A stretch of 64,000 nucleotides of DNA from Tagetes erecta (Eukaryota > Streptophyta > Magnoliopsida > Asterales > Asteraceae). The position numbers were made by a program, and so were the translations under genes. Under the pieces are notes generated by a model. It was not told the DNA's origin. It saw only the letters and a list, made by a program, of their open reading frames with translations, and searched no databases. Shown here one piece after another: positions 1 to 13,300 of the stretch (position 1 is its first letter; each line of letters starts with the position of its first letter). The stretch is taken from the NCBI GenBank assembly GCA_030867185.1, contig CM061487.1:23647000-23710999 (forward strand). Reading direction: 5' to 3'.

Positions 1-450
1 ATAAACCTAATGAATTCGTACGAGTCCTTTTAACGTCGTACGTCAACTTAGGACATCTTACGACTCTTTATGCCACATTAGCAACTCGAAAAGCATGTTA
101 GTATAATGTAGGATGCCTTACAGATCCTAAAAACACCTTACAACACCGTACGAAACCTTAAAACTCCATAATAAACCTAAGGAATTCGTACGAGTCCTTT
201 GAACATCGTACGACAACTTAGGACATCTTACGACTATTTATGCCACATTAGCAACTCGAAAAGCATGTTAGTATAATGTTGGACGCCTTACAGCTCCAAA
301 AAACACCTTACATAACCGTACGAAAACATAAAACTCCATAATACGCCTAATGAATTTGTCCGAGTCCTTTGAACATCATAATACAAGTTACGCCTAATGA
401 ATTTGTCCGAGTCCTTTGAACATCGTAATACAAGTTAGCACCTTGAAAAG
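1..450. repeat. 170-bp satellite, left segment
   Basis: Tandem monomers of 170 bp: the phrase ATAAACCTAA starts at 1 and 171, and its variant ATACGCCTAA at 341. The monomer is AT-rich but keeps about nine CpG (counted in 1-170), several inside CGTACG. The segment ends at 450, where a LINE-like element is inserted, and the satellite resumes in the same monomer class at 2591. The 170-bp length is typical of plant centromeric satellites, so a centromeric role is likely but unproven. Confidence 0.95.
343..436. repeat. Local 47-bp direct duplication at the insertion flank
   Basis: The stretch starting ACGCCTAATGAATTTGTCCG at 343 is repeated at 390 with one difference (ATCATAATAC versus ATCGTAATAC). 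It ends at 436, just before the 14 bases that abut the retroposon. Relative to a normal monomer, about 29 bases are missing between AAGTTAG and GCACCTTG. The flank was therefore rearranged at or near the time of insertion. Confidence 0.85.
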
Positions 451-901
451 TAACCGTTGGTCTATGGGCGATTTGGGCGATTTCTAGGGTTTCATCTTTG
501 AAACTCTAGATCTGATCGTTTTTCTGGATTATTGATTCGAAGTCTCCCTTCATGGTATTAATCTGATCAATTACAACATTGAATGAAGGTTCTTCGGTGC
601 TGATTTTCTGGTTAGATAGCTATTTCGTTCGTTTTTTGTTGAAAAATTGCTGCGTTATTTTGGTTCGACATCTAGGGTTTGTATCAAACGGCTGGGTTTG
701 CATTGGTCGGGTCACGATCATCTTAAACGGCTGATGTAAACAAACCCTTGGTTCATTACGAATTAGGGTTTCAAATCTGCTTTGCGTATTGGTATAACGG
801 AATTTGAGTGTTGTGGGGTTGCAAATTAGGGTTTGTGGAGGCTGAAATTGTTTGAAACCTGGTTCATTACGAATTAGGGTTTCGACTCAATAATCAGCTA
901 T

Positions 902-2311
902 ATGGAGACGGAAATTAGTCCCAAACCTATCAGTGCTCGAAAAGTAAGATTTGTAGAGAATACTGAGCCAAAAATTGAGGGTATTGCTCGGAAGGTGGTG
1001 AATATTGATGGTGTTCGTCTTCCTCGTCGTGGTAAGATTATAAATCAAGAGGATGTTCAAAGTGAAAAACAAGCTGTAACTTTATCTGACAAAGAAAATG
1101 AGGCTGCCACTAGTGACCAGATTATTGAGCCTAAAGTGAATTCTTATGCTGCTACTCTACAATCCGGTACGTCAAAAAGTAGCATTCATTTTCGTTTTTT
1201 GGAGTCTTTGGATACACAACAAGGTGTTGATGTGGTTCTCCCTAGGGAATCGGTTAAAATTGTCCAAGATAAATTAGCTTTCACTTTATATGGGTATTTT
1301 CTAGGAGATAGAGTTGCATATCCGGTTGTTGAGCATTTTGTGAAAACAAATTGGAAGAAGTATGGGCTGCAAAAATGTATGATGAATGCTAATGGCTTCT
1401 TTTTCTTCAAATTTGTTGATAACAAAAGTATGCTTGCTGTGCTTGAAGGGGGACCTTGGCTAATTCGCAATAAACCGATCGTTCTAAATACATGGTCTCC
1501 TATGACTGTCCTTAAAAAAGAAGACATTAGGAAAGTGGCGGTTTGGGTTAAATTGCATGATGTGCCTATTGCAGCTTATACGGATGATGGATTAAGCATG
1601 CTTGCCTCAAAGATTGGTTCTCCAAGGTTACTAGATTCCTACACTGCTACTATGTGTTCTGAAAGTTGGGGTAGAAGTAGTTATGCAAGGGCTCTTATTG
1701 AAATTTCAGCAGAGCATGAGTTTAAGGATGTGCTAACTATGGCTATTCCAGATGTGGATGGAGATAAATACGCTATTGAGAGTGTGGGTGTGGAGTATGA
1801 ATGGACGCCCCCTAGGTGTTCGCAGTGTTGTGTGTTTGGACATCTAAATGATGATTGTCCTAAACAGGTTCGTCCTACATCTAAACCAGAACAGGTTAGT
1901 GCTAAACCTAATACTGCCACTAAACCAAAGGTTAATAGGGATGGGTTTACTGAAGTAAAGGGGAGGAAAAAGGATAACAAAAGTGGGTTCCACGTTACCA
2001 ACCAGAAACCAAAATTTGAATATCGAGCATTCGATTACAAGAAAATGTTGGGACCAAGACCCACTAATTCGGCTGGTAAAGGTAGAGATCCCCTGAAGAT
2101 CCAAGTACAAAACTCCTTTAGTGCTTTAGATTCAGAATATGTGAAGAATGGGGGGGCGTTGGAGTCTAGCAAAGCAAAGGATAAATTGGGAAGAGAGGTG
2201 CTTGAGGTCTTGGATGAGGAAGAGGTTGAAGATATCTTTGATGAAATAAGAGATATATCTAGAGATAAATCAGGGGAAAGCTCCTCTTCTCATGTGGTTT
2301 CCAATGGATAA
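902..2311 (+). CDS. LINE ORF1-like protein, DUF4283 plus CCHC zinc knuckle
   Basis: A 469-aa protein. Residues about 120-300 have the pattern of the plant DUF4283 domain (aromatic-rich FFFFKF, GGPWLIRNKP, VAVWVKLHDVP, SYARALIEI). This is followed by a CX2CX4HX4C knuckle at about 306-319 (CSQCCVFGHLNDDC). The N-terminus (to about 90) is basic and low-complexity. The C-terminus (about 330-469) is Lys/Ser-rich and ends in an acidic tract (DEEEVEDIFDE). This combination is known from ORF1/gag-like proteins of plant L1-type elements, which bind element RNA. The ATG at 902 is the first in frame and matches the start of conservation with the second copy. The frame is intact; no RT follows. Whether it is expressed cannot be judged. 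Confidence 0.8.
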   Translation: METEISPKPISARKVRFVENTEPKIEGIARKVVNIDGVRLPRRGKIINQEDVQSEKQAVTLSDKENEAATSDQIIEPKVNSYAATLQSGTSKSSIHFRFLESLDTQQGVDVVLPRESVKIVQDKLAFTLYGYFLGDRVAYPVVEHFVKTNWKKYGLQKCMMNANGFFFFKFVDNKSMLAVLEGGPWLIRNKPIVLNTWSPMTVLKKEDIRKVAVWVKLHDVPIAAYTDDGLSMLASKIGSPRLLDSYTATMCSESWGRSSYARALIEISAEHEFKDVLTMAIPDVDGDKYAIESVGVEYEWTPPRCSQCCVFGHLNDDCPKQVRPTSKPEQVSAKPNTATKPKVNRDGFTEVKGRKKDNKSGFHVTNQKPKFEYRAFDYKKMLGPRPTNSAGKGRDPLKIQVQNSFSALDSEYVKNGGALESSKAKDKLGREVLEVLDEEEVEDIFDEIRDISRDKSGESSSSHVVSNG

Positions 2312-2471
2312 TAGTTTGCTCGGGTTTTGGAGGAGGATTTCCAAGGGTGGAGCGTTCATATTTGATGATGGCGGTTGATGCTTTGGTTTTGTTAGTTTCT
2401 TTCTATTAGATCGTTTATCTGTGGTAGACTAGTTTGTTTGGATTGTATTGGTTAGTTATCTTTTTTGTTTA

Positions 2472-2498
2472 CATATGTGGGGGTTTGTCCCACATATG
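2472..2498 (+). other. 3' UTR hairpin with compensatory change (copy 1)
   Basis: Perfect 10-bp stem CATATGTGGG / CCCACATATG around a 7-base loop (GGTTTGT). The second retroposon copy has the same hairpin at 18824-18850, with a G-C pair replaced by A-T on both arms. This is covariation expected of a selected RNA structure. Confidence 0.8.
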
Positions 2499-2565
2499 AA
2501 CTAGTGAGGAACACATCCACACTACTTGTACTTCATTGACGGTTGTCTTTATAATAGAATCACCG

Positions 2566-2581
2566 GGGTAACCCTTTACCC
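2566..2581 (+). other. Terminal hairpin before poly(A) (copy 1)
   Basis: GGGTAA / TTACCC stem with a CCCT loop, directly followed by the poly(A) tail at 2582. The same hairpin and about 60 bases upstream of it are identical in copy 2, although the rest of the 3' UTR has diverged. Position and conservation fit a reverse-transcriptase recognition end, as in LINE/SINE pairs (inference). Confidence 0.7.
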
Positions 2582-5500
2582 AAAAAAAAAGACTCTGAAT
2601 GCTATATTAGCACCTTGAAAAGCACGTTAGTATATCGTAGGACGCCTTAAAAATCCAAACAACACCTTACAACACCGTACGAAACCTCAAAACTACATAA
2701 TAAACCGAATGAAATCGCCCTAGTCCTTTGAACATAGTACGACAATTAAGAACTTCTTACGACTCTGTATGCCATATTAGCACCTTGAAAAGCACGTTAG
2801 TATAACTTAGGACGCCTTAAAACTCCAAACAACACCTTACAACACCGTACGAAACCTCAAAACTACATAATAAACCGAATGAAATCGCCCTAGTCCTTTG
2901 AACATAGTACGACAATTGAGAACTTGTTATGACTCTGTATGCCATATTAGCACCTTGAAAAGCACGTTAGTATAACTTAGGACGACTTAAAACTCTAACA
3001 ACACCTTACAACACCGTACAAAACCTTAAAACTCCATAATAAACCTAATGAATTTGTCCGAGTCATTTAAACATTGTACGACAACATAGAATATCTTACG
3101 ACTCTGTATACCACATTAGCACCTTGAAAAGCTTGTTAGTATAATATACGACACCTCAAAAGTCCTAACTACACCTTACAATACCATACGTAAGCTTAAA
3201 ACTCCATAATAAACCTAATGAATTCGTACGAGTCCTTTTAACGTCGTACGTCAACTTAAGACATCTTACGACTCTTTATGCCACATTAGCAACTCGAAAA
3301 GCATGTTAGTATAATGTAGGATGCCTTACAGATCCTAAAAACACCTTACAACACCGTACGAAACCTTAAAACTCCATAATAAACCTAATGAATTCGTACG
3401 AGTCCTTTGAACATCATACGACAACTTAGGACATCTTACGACTATTTATGCCACATTAGCAACTCGAAAAGCATGTTAGTATAATGTTGGACGCCTTACA
3501 GCTCCAAAAAACACCTTACATCACCGTACGAAAACATAAAACTCCATAATACGCCTAATGAAATTGTCCGAGTCCTTTGAACATCGTAATACAAGTTAGG
3601 ACATCTTAAGACTCTGTATGCTATATTAGCACCTTGAAAAGCACGTTAGTATATCGTAGGACGCCTTAAAAATCCAAACAACACTTTACAACACCGTACG
3701 AAACCTCAAAACTACATAATAAACCGAATGAAATCGCCCTAGTCTTTTGAACATAGTACGACAATTAAGAACTTGATACGACTCTGTATGCCATATTAGC
3801 ACCTTGAAAAGCACGTTAGTATAACTTAGGACGCCTTAAAACTCCAAACAACACCTTCCAACACCGTACGAAACCTCAAAACTACATAATAAACCGAATG
3901 AAATCGCCCTAGTCCTTTTAACATAGTACGACAATTGAGAACTTGTTATGACTCTGTATGCCATATTAGCACCTTGAAAAGCATGTTAGTATAACTTAGG
4001 ACGACTTAAAACTCTTAACAACACCTTACAACACCGTACAAAACCTTAAAACTCAATAAACCTAATGAATTTGTCCGAGTCATTTAAACATTGTACGACA
4101 ACATAGAATATCTTACGACTCTATATACCAAATTAGCACCTTGAAAAGCTTGTTAGTATAATATACGACACCTCAAAAGTCCTAACTACACCTTACAATA
4201 CCGTACGTAAGCTTAAAACTCCATAATTAACCTATTGAATTCGTACGAGTCCTTTTAACGTCGTACGTCAACTTAGGACATCTTACGACTCTTTATGCCA
4301 CATTAGCAACTCGAAAAGCATGTTTGTATAATGTAGGATGCGTTACAGATCCTAAAAACATCTTACAACATCGTACGAAACCTTAAAACTCCATAATAAA
4401 CCTAATGAATTCGTACGAGTCCTTTGAACATCGTACGACAACTTAGGACATCTTACTACTATTTATGCCACATTAGCAACTCGAAAAGCATGTTAGTATA
4501 AAGTTGGACGCCTTATAGCTCCAAAAAACACCTTACATAACCGTACGAAAACATAAAACTCCATAATACGCCTAATGAATTTGTCCGAGTCCTTTGAACA
4601 TCGTAATACAAGTTAGGACATCTTAAGACTCTGTATGCTATATTAGCACCTTGAAAAGCACGTTAGTATATCGTAGGACGCCTTAAAACTACATACAACA
4701 CCTTACAACACAGTACGAAACCTCAAAACTACATAATAAACCGAATGAAATCGCCCTAGTCCTTTGAACATAGTACGACAATTAAGAACTTGAGACGACT
4801 CTGTATGCCATATTAGCACCTTGAAAAGCACGTTAGTATAACTTAGGACGACTTAAAACTCTTAACAACACCTTACAACACCGTACAAAACCTTAAAACT
4901 CCATAATAAACCTAATGAATTGGTCCAAGTCATTTAAACATTGTACGACAACATAGAATATCTTACGACTCTGTATACCACATTAGCACCTTGAAAAGCT
5001 TGTTTGGATAATATACGACAACTCAAAAGTCCTAACTACACCTTACAATACCGTACTTAAGCTTAAAATTCCATAATAAATCTAATGAATTCGTACGAGT
5101 CCTTTGAACCTCGTACGACAAGTTAGGACATCTTACGACTCTTTATGCCACATTAGCAACTCGAAAAGCATGTTTGTATAATGTAGGATGCGTTACAGAT
5201 CCTAAAAACACCTTACAACACCGTACGAAACCTTAAAACTCCATAATAAACCTAATGAATTCGTACGAGTCCTTTGAACATCGTACGACAACTTAGGACA
5301 TCTTACGACTCTTTATGCCACATTAGCAACTCGAAAAGCATGTTTGTATAATGTAGGATGCGTTACAGATCCTAAAAACACCTTACAACACCGTACGAAA
5401 CCTCAAAACTACATAATAAACCGAATGAAATCGCCCTAGTCCTTTTAACATAGTACGACAATTGAGAACTTGTTATGACTCTGTATGCCATATTAGCACC

Positions 5501-6599
5501 TTGAAAAGCATGTTAGTATAACTTAGGACGACTTAAAACTCTTAACAACACCTTACAACACCGTACAAAACCTTAAAACTCCATAATAAACCTAATGAAT
5601 TTGTCCGAGTCATTTAAACATTGTACGACAACATAGAATATCTTACGACTCTGTATACCACATTAGCACCTTGAAAAGCTTGTTAGTATAATATACGACA
5701 CCTCAAAAGTCCTAACTACACCTTACAATACCGTACGTAAGCTTAAAACTCCATAATAAACCTAATGAATTCGTACGAGTCCTTTTAACGTCGTACGTCA
5801 ACTTAGGACATCTTACGACTCTTTATGCCACATTAGCAACTCGAAAAGCATGTTAGTATAATGTAGGATGCCTTACAGATCCTAAAAACACCTTACAACA
5901 CCGTACGAAACCTTAAAACTCCATAATAAACCTAATGAATTCGTACGAGTCCTTTGAACATCGTACGACAACTTAGGACATCTTACTACTTTTTATGCCA
6001 CATTAGCATCTCGAAAAGCATGTTAGTATAATGTTGGACGCCTTACAGCTCCAAAAAACACCTTACATCACCGTACGAAAACATAAAACTCCATAATACG
6101 CCTAATGAATTTGTCCGAGTCCTTTGAACATCGTAATACAAGTTAGTACATCTTAAGACTCTGTATGCTATATTAGCACCTTGAAAAGCACGTTAGTATA
6201 TCGTAGATCGCCATAAAACTCCAAACAACACCTTACAACACCGTACGAAACCTCAAAACTACATAATAAACCGAATGAAATCGCCCTAGTCCTTTGAACA
6301 TAGTACGACAATTAAGAACTTCTTACGACTCTGTATGCCATATTAGCACCTTGAAAAGCACGTTAGTATAACTTAGGACGACTTAAAACTCTTAACAACA
6401 TCTTACAACACGGTACAAAACCTTAAAACTCCATAATAAACCTAATGAATTGGTCCGAGTCATTTAAACATTGTACGACAACATAGAATATCTTACGACT
6501 CTGTATACCACATTAGCACCTTGAAAAGCTTGTTTGGATAATATACGACAACTCAAAAGTCCTAACTACACCTTACAATACCGTACTTAAGCTTAAAAT

Positions 6600-6640
6600 T
6601 CCATAATAAATCTAATGAATTCGTACGACAAGTTAGGACA
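6600..6640. repeat. 20-bp deletion between TCGTACGA microrepeats
   Basis: Compared with the paralogous monomer at 8281-8340, 20 bases are missing here. The lost segment is bounded by TCGTACGA on both sides, a microhomology-type deletion. A second 20-bp deletion, bounded by ACATC, is at about 16648. Both shift the 170-bp register by the same amount. Confidence 0.8.
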
Positions 6641-8969
6641 TCTTACGACTCTTTATGCCACATTAGCAACTCGAAAAGCATGTTTGTATAATGTAGGATG
6701 CGTTACAGATCCTAAAAACACCTTACAACACCGTACGAAACCTTAAAACTCCATAATAAACCTAATGAATTCGTACGAGTCCTTTGAACATCGTACGACA
6801 ACTTAGGACATCTTACGACTCTTTATGCCACATTAGCAACTCGAAAAGCATGTTTGTATAATGTAGGATGCGTTACAGATCCTAAAAACACCTTACAACA
6901 CCGTACGAAACCTCAAAACTACATAATAAACCGAATGAAATCGCCCTAGTCTTTTGAACATAGTACGACAATTAAGAACTTGATACGACTCTGTATGCCA
7001 TATTAGCACCTTGAAAAGCACGTTAGTATAACTTAGGACGCCTTATAACTCCAAACAACACCTTACAACACCGTACGAAACCTCAAAACTACATAATAAA
7101 CCGAATGAAATCGCCCTAGTCCTTTTAACATAGTACGACAATTGAGAACTTGTTATGACTCTGTATGCCATATTAGCACCTTAAAAAGCATGTTAGTATA
7201 ACTTAGGACGACTTAAAACTCTTAACAACACCTTACAACACCGTACAAAATCTTAAAACTCCATAATAAACCTAATGAATTTGTCCGAGTCATTTAAACA
7301 TTGTACGACAACATAGAATATCTTACGACTCTATATACCAAATTAGCACCTTGAAAAGCTTGTTAGTATAATATACGACACCTCAAAAGTCCTAACTACA
7401 CCTTACAATACCGTACGTAAGCTTAAAACTCCATAATTAACCTATTGAATTCGTACGAGTCCTTTTAACGTCGTACGTCAACTTAGGACATCTTACGACT
7501 CTTTATGCCACATTAGCAACTCGAAAAGCATGTTTGTATAATGTAGGATGCGTTACAGATCCTAAAAACATCTTACAACATCGTACGAAACCTTAAAACT
7601 CCATAATAAACCTAATGAATTCGTACGAGTCCTTTGAACATCGTACGACAACTTAGGACATCTTACTACTATTTATGCCACATTAGCAACTCGAAAAGCA
7701 TGTTAGTATAAAGTTGGACGCCTTATAGCTCCAAAAAACACCTTACATAACCGTACGAAAACATAAAACTCCATAATACGCCTAATGAATTTGTCCGAGT
7801 CCTTTGAACATCGTAATACAAGTTAGGACATCTTAAGACTCTGTATGCTATATTAGCACCTTGAAAAGCACGTTAGTATATCGTAGGACGCCTTAAAACT
7901 ACATACAACACCTTACAACACAGTACGAAACCTCAAAACTACATAATAAACCGAATGAAATCGCCCTAGTCCTTTGAACATAGTACGACAATTAAGAACT
8001 TGAGACGACTCTGTATGCCATATTAGCACCTTGAAAAGCACGTTAGTATAACTTAGGACGACTTAAAACTCTTAACAACACCTTACAACACCGTACAAAA
8101 CCTTAAAACTCCATAATAAACCTAATGAATTGGTCCAAGTCATTTAAACATTGTACGACAACATAGAATATCTTACGACTCTGTATACCACATTAGCACC
8201 TTGAAAAGCTTGTTTGGATAATATACGACAACTCAAAAGTCCTAACTACACCTTACAATACCGTACTTAAGCTTAAAATTCCATAATAAATCTAATGAAT
8301 TCGTACGAGTCCTTTGAACCTCGTACGACAAGTTAGGACATCTTACGACTCTTTATGCCACATTAGCAACTCGAAAAGCATGTTTGTATAATGTAGGATG
8401 CGTTACAGATCCTAAAAACACCTTACAACACCGTACGAAACCTTAAAACTCCATAATAAACCTAATGAATTCGTACGAGTCCTTTGAACATCGTACGACA
8501 ACTTAGGACATCTTACGACTCTTTATGCCACATTAGCAACTCGAAAAGCATGTTTGTATAATGTAGGATGCGTTACAGATCCTAAAAACACCTTACAACA
8601 CCGTACGAAACCTCAAAACTACATAATAAACCGAATGAAATCGCCCTAGTCCTTTTAACATAGTACGACAATTGAGAACTTGTTATGACTCTGTATGCCA
8701 TATTAGCACCTTGAAAAGCATGTTAGTATAACTTAGGACGACTTAAAACTCTTAACAACACCTTACAACACCGTACAAAACCTTAAAACTCCATAATAAA
8801 CCTAATGAATTTGTCCGAGTCATTTAAACATTGTACGACAACATAGAATATCTTACGACTCTGTATACCACATTAGCACCTTGAAAAGCTTGTTAGTATA
8901 ATATACGACACCTCAAAAGTCCTAACTACACCTTACAATACCGTACGTAAGCTTAAAACTCCATAATAA

Positions 8970-10330
8970 ACCTAATGAATTCGTACGAGTCCTTTTAACG
9001 TCGTACGTCAACTTAGGACATCTTACTACTTTTTATGCCACATTAGCATCTCGAAAAGCATGTTAGTATAATGTTGGACGCCTTACAGCTCCAAAAAACA
9101 CCTTACATAACCGTACGAAAACATAAAACTCCATAATACGCCTAATGAATTTGTCCGAGTCCTTTGAACATCGTAATACAAGTTAGGACATCTTAAGACT
9201 CTGTATGCTATATTAGCACCTTGAAAAGCACGTTAGTATATCGTAGGACGCCTTAAAACTCCATACAACACCTTACAACACCGTACGAAACCTCAAAACT
9301 ACATAATAAACCGAATGAAATCGCCCTAGTCCTTTGAACATAGTACGACAATTAAGAACTTGAGACGACTCTGTATGCCATATTAGCACCTTGAAAAGCA
9401 CGTTAGTATAACTTAGGACGACTTAAAACTCTTAACAACACCTTACAACACCGTACAAAACCTTAAAACTCCATAATAAACCTAATGAATTGGTCCGAGT
9501 CATTTAAACATTGTACGACAACATAGAATATCTTACGACTCTGTATACCACATTAGCACCTTGAAAAGCTTGTTTGGATAATATACGACAACTCAAAAGT
9601 CCTAACTACACCTTACAATACCGTACTTAAGCTTAAAATTCCATAATAAATCTAATGAATTCGTACGAGTCCTTTGAACCTCGTACGACAAGTTAGGACA
9701 TCTTACGACTCTTTATGCCACATTAGCAACTCGAAAAGCATGTTTGTATAATGTAGGATGCGTTACAGATCCTAAAAACACCTTACAACACCGTACGAAA
9801 CCTTAAAACTCCATAATAAACCTAATGAATTCGTACGAGTCCTTTGAACATCGTACGACAACTTAGGACATCTTACGACTCTTTATGCCACATTAGCAAC
9901 TCGAAAAGCATGTTTGTATAATGTAGGATGCGTTACAGATCCTAAAAACACCTTACAACACCGTACGAAACCTCAAAACTACATAATAAACCGAATGAAA
10001 TCGCCATAGTCCTTTTAACATAGTACGACAATTGAGAACTTGTTATGACTCTGTATGCCATATTAGCACCTTGAAAAGCATGTTAGTATAACTTAGGACG
10101 ACTTAAAACTCTTAACAACACCTTACAACACCGTACAAAACCTTAAAACTCCATAATAAACCTAATGAATTTGTCCGAGTCATTTAAACATTGTACGACA
10201 ACATAGAATATCTTACGACTCTGTATACCACATTAGCACCTTGAAAAGCTTGTTAGTATAATATACGACACCTCAAAAGTCCTAACTACACCTTACAATA
10301 CCGTACGTAAGCTTAAAACTCCATAATAAA
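8970..10330. repeat. 1360-bp (8-monomer) higher-order unit
   Basis: The unit begins with a hybrid monomer: its first half is from the TTTTAACGTCG class and its second half from the TTTTTATGCC/CATTAGCATC class. The same hybrid starts again at about 10330. In between, the monomer order is the same for five monomers before the second unit switches class at about 11180. The hybrid implies a one-monomer deletion (at 5760-6100 the two classes are separate) that was then amplified by unequal exchange. Confidence 0.75.
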
Positions 10331-13300
10331 CCTAATGAATTCGTACGAGTCCTTTTAACGTCGTACGTCAACTTATGACATCTTACTACTTTTTATGCCA
10401 CATTAGCATCTCGAAAAGCATGTTAGTATAATGTTGGACGCCTTACAGCTCCAAAAAACACCTTACATAACCGTACGAAAACATAAAACTCCATAATACG
10501 CCTAATGAATTTGTCCGAGTCCTTTGAACATCGTAATACAAGTTAGGACATCTTAAGACTCTGTATGCTATATTAGCACCTTGAAAAGCACGTTAGTATA
10601 TCGTAGGACGCCTTAAAACTCCATACAACACCTTACAACACCGTACGAAACCTCAAAACTACATAATAAACCGAATGAAATCGCCCTAGTCCTTTGAACA
10701 TAGTTCGACAATTAAGAACTTGAGACGACTCTGTATGCCATATTAGCACCTTGAAAAGCACGTTAGTATAACTTAGGACGACTTAAAACTCTTAACAACA
10801 CCTTACAACACCGTACAAAACCTTAAAACTCCATAATAAACCTAATGAATTGGTCCGAGTCATTTAAACATTGTACGACAACATAGAATATCTTACGACT
10901 CTGTATACCACATTAGCACCTTGAAAAGCTTGTTTGGATAATATACGACAACTCAAAAGTCCTAACTACACCTTACAATACCGTACTTAAGCTTAAAATT
11001 CCATAATAAATCTAATGAATTCGTACGAGTCCTTTGAACCTCGTACGACAACTTAGGACATCTTACGACTCTTTATGCCACATTAGCAACTTGAAAAGCA
11101 TGTTTGTATAATGTAGGATGCGTTACAGATCCTAAAAACACCTTACAACACCGTACGAAACCTTAAAACTCCATAATAAACCTTATGAATTCGTACGAGT
11201 CCTTTGAACATCGTATGACAACTTAGGACATCTTACGACTATTTATGCCACATTAGCAACTCGAAAAGCATGTTAGTATAATGTTGGACGCCTTACAGCT
11301 CCTAAAAGCACCTTACATCACCGTACGAAAACATAAAACTCCATAATACGCCTAATGAATTTGTCCGAGTCCTTTGAACATCATACTACAAGTTAGGACA
11401 TCTTAAGACTCTGTATGCTATATTAGCACCTTGAAAAGCACGTTAGTATATCGTAGATCGCCATAAAACTCCAAACAACACCTTACAACACCGTACGAAA
11501 CCTCAAAACTACATAATAAACCGAATGAAATCGCCCTAGTCTTTTGAACATAGTACGACAATTAAGAACTTGATACGACTCTGTATGCCATATTAGCACC
11601 TTGAAAAGCACGTTAGTATAACTTAGGACGCCTTATAACTCCAAACAACACCTTACAACACCGTACGAAACCTCAAAACTACATAATAAACCGAATGAAA
11701 TCGCCCTAGTCCTTTTAACATAGTACGACAATTGAGAACTTGTTATGACTCTGTATGCCATATTAGCACCTTAAAAAGCATGTTAGTATAACTTAGGACG
11801 ACTTAAAACTCTTAACAACACCTTACAACACCGTACAAAACCTTAAAACTCCATAATAAACCTAATGAATTTGTCCGAGTCATTTAAACATTGTACGACA
11901 ACATAGAATATCTTACGACTCTGTATACCAAATTAGCACCTTGAAAAGCTTGTTAGTATAATATACGACACCTCAAAAGTCCTAACTACACCTTACAATA
12001 CCGTACGTAAGCTTAAAACTCCATAATTAACCTATTGAATTCGTACGAGTACTTTTAACGTCGTACGTCAACTTAGGACATCTTACGACTCTTTATGCCA
12101 CATTAGCAACTCGAAAAGCATGTTTGTATAATGTAGGATGCGTTACAGATCCTAAAAACATCTTACAACATCGTACGAAACCTTAAAACTCCATAATAAA
12201 CCTAATGAATTCGTACGAGTCCTTTGAACATCGTACGACAACTTAGGACATCTTACTACTATTTATGCCACATTAGCAACTCGAAAAGCATGTTAGTATA
12301 AAGTTGGACGCCTTATAGCTCCAAAAAACACCTTACATAACCGTACGAAAACATAAAACTCCATAATACGCCTAATGAATTTGTCCGAGTCCTTTGAACA
12401 TCGTAATACAAGTTAGGACATCTTAAGACTCTGTATGCTATATTAGCACCTTGAAAAGCACGTTAGTATATCGTAGGACGCCTTAAAACTACATACAACA
12501 CCTTACAACACAGTACGAAACCTCAAAACTACATAATAAACCGAATGAAATCGCCCTAGTCCTTTGAACATAGTACGACAATTAAGAACTTGAGACGACT
12601 CTGTATGCCATATTAGCACCTTGAAAAGCACGTTAGTATAACTTAGGACGACTTAAAACTCTTAACAACACCTTACAACACCGTACAAAACCTTAAAACT
12701 CCATAATAAACCTAATGAATTGGTCCGAGTCATTTAAACATTGTACGACAACATAGAATATCTTACGACTCTGTATACCACATTAGCACCTTGAAAAGCT
12801 TGTTTGGATAATATACGACAACTCAAAAGTCCTAACTACACCTTACAATACCGTACTTAAGCTTAAAATTCCATAATAAATCTAATGAATTCGTACGAGT
12901 CCTTTGAACCTCGTACGACAACTTAGGACATCTTACGACTCTTTATGCCACATTAGCAACTCGAAAAGCATGTTTGTATAATGTAGGATGCGTTACAGAT
13001 CCTAAAAACACCTTACAACACCGTACGAAACCTTAAAACTCCATAATAAACCTAATGAATTCGTACGAGTCCTTTGAACATCGTACGACAACTTAGGACA
13101 TCTTACTACTATTTATGCCACATTAGCAACTCGAAAAGCATGTTAGTATAATGTTGGACGCCTTACAGCTCCAAAAAACACCTTACATAACCGTACGAAA
13201 ACATAAAACTCCATAATACGCCTAATGAATTTGTCCGAGTCCTTTGAACATCGTAATACAAGTTAGGACATCTTAAGACTCTGTATGCTATATTAGCACC

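Larger units (their letters stand above)
451..2590 (+). mobile_element. LINE-like retroposon, copy 1 (ORF1 only)
   Basis: Non-satellite insert in the satellite. It opens with a 5' leader shared with the copy at 17237 (GTTGGTCTATGGGCGATTTG), carries one ORF (902-2311), a 270-bp 3' UTR, two hairpins and a 9-base poly(A) at 2582-2590. There is no second ORF with reverse transcriptase or endonuclease. Its 5' leader is about 445 bp and contains GGTTCATTACGAATTAGGGT twice (from 754 and 861); copy 2 has a much shorter leader. The insertion site lies within one satellite monomer, with GCACCTTGAAAAG on both sides, but that motif occurs in most monomers so it is weak evidence for a target duplication. 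The element is read as non-autonomous and moved by a LINE reverse transcriptase in trans (inference). Confidence 0.8.
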
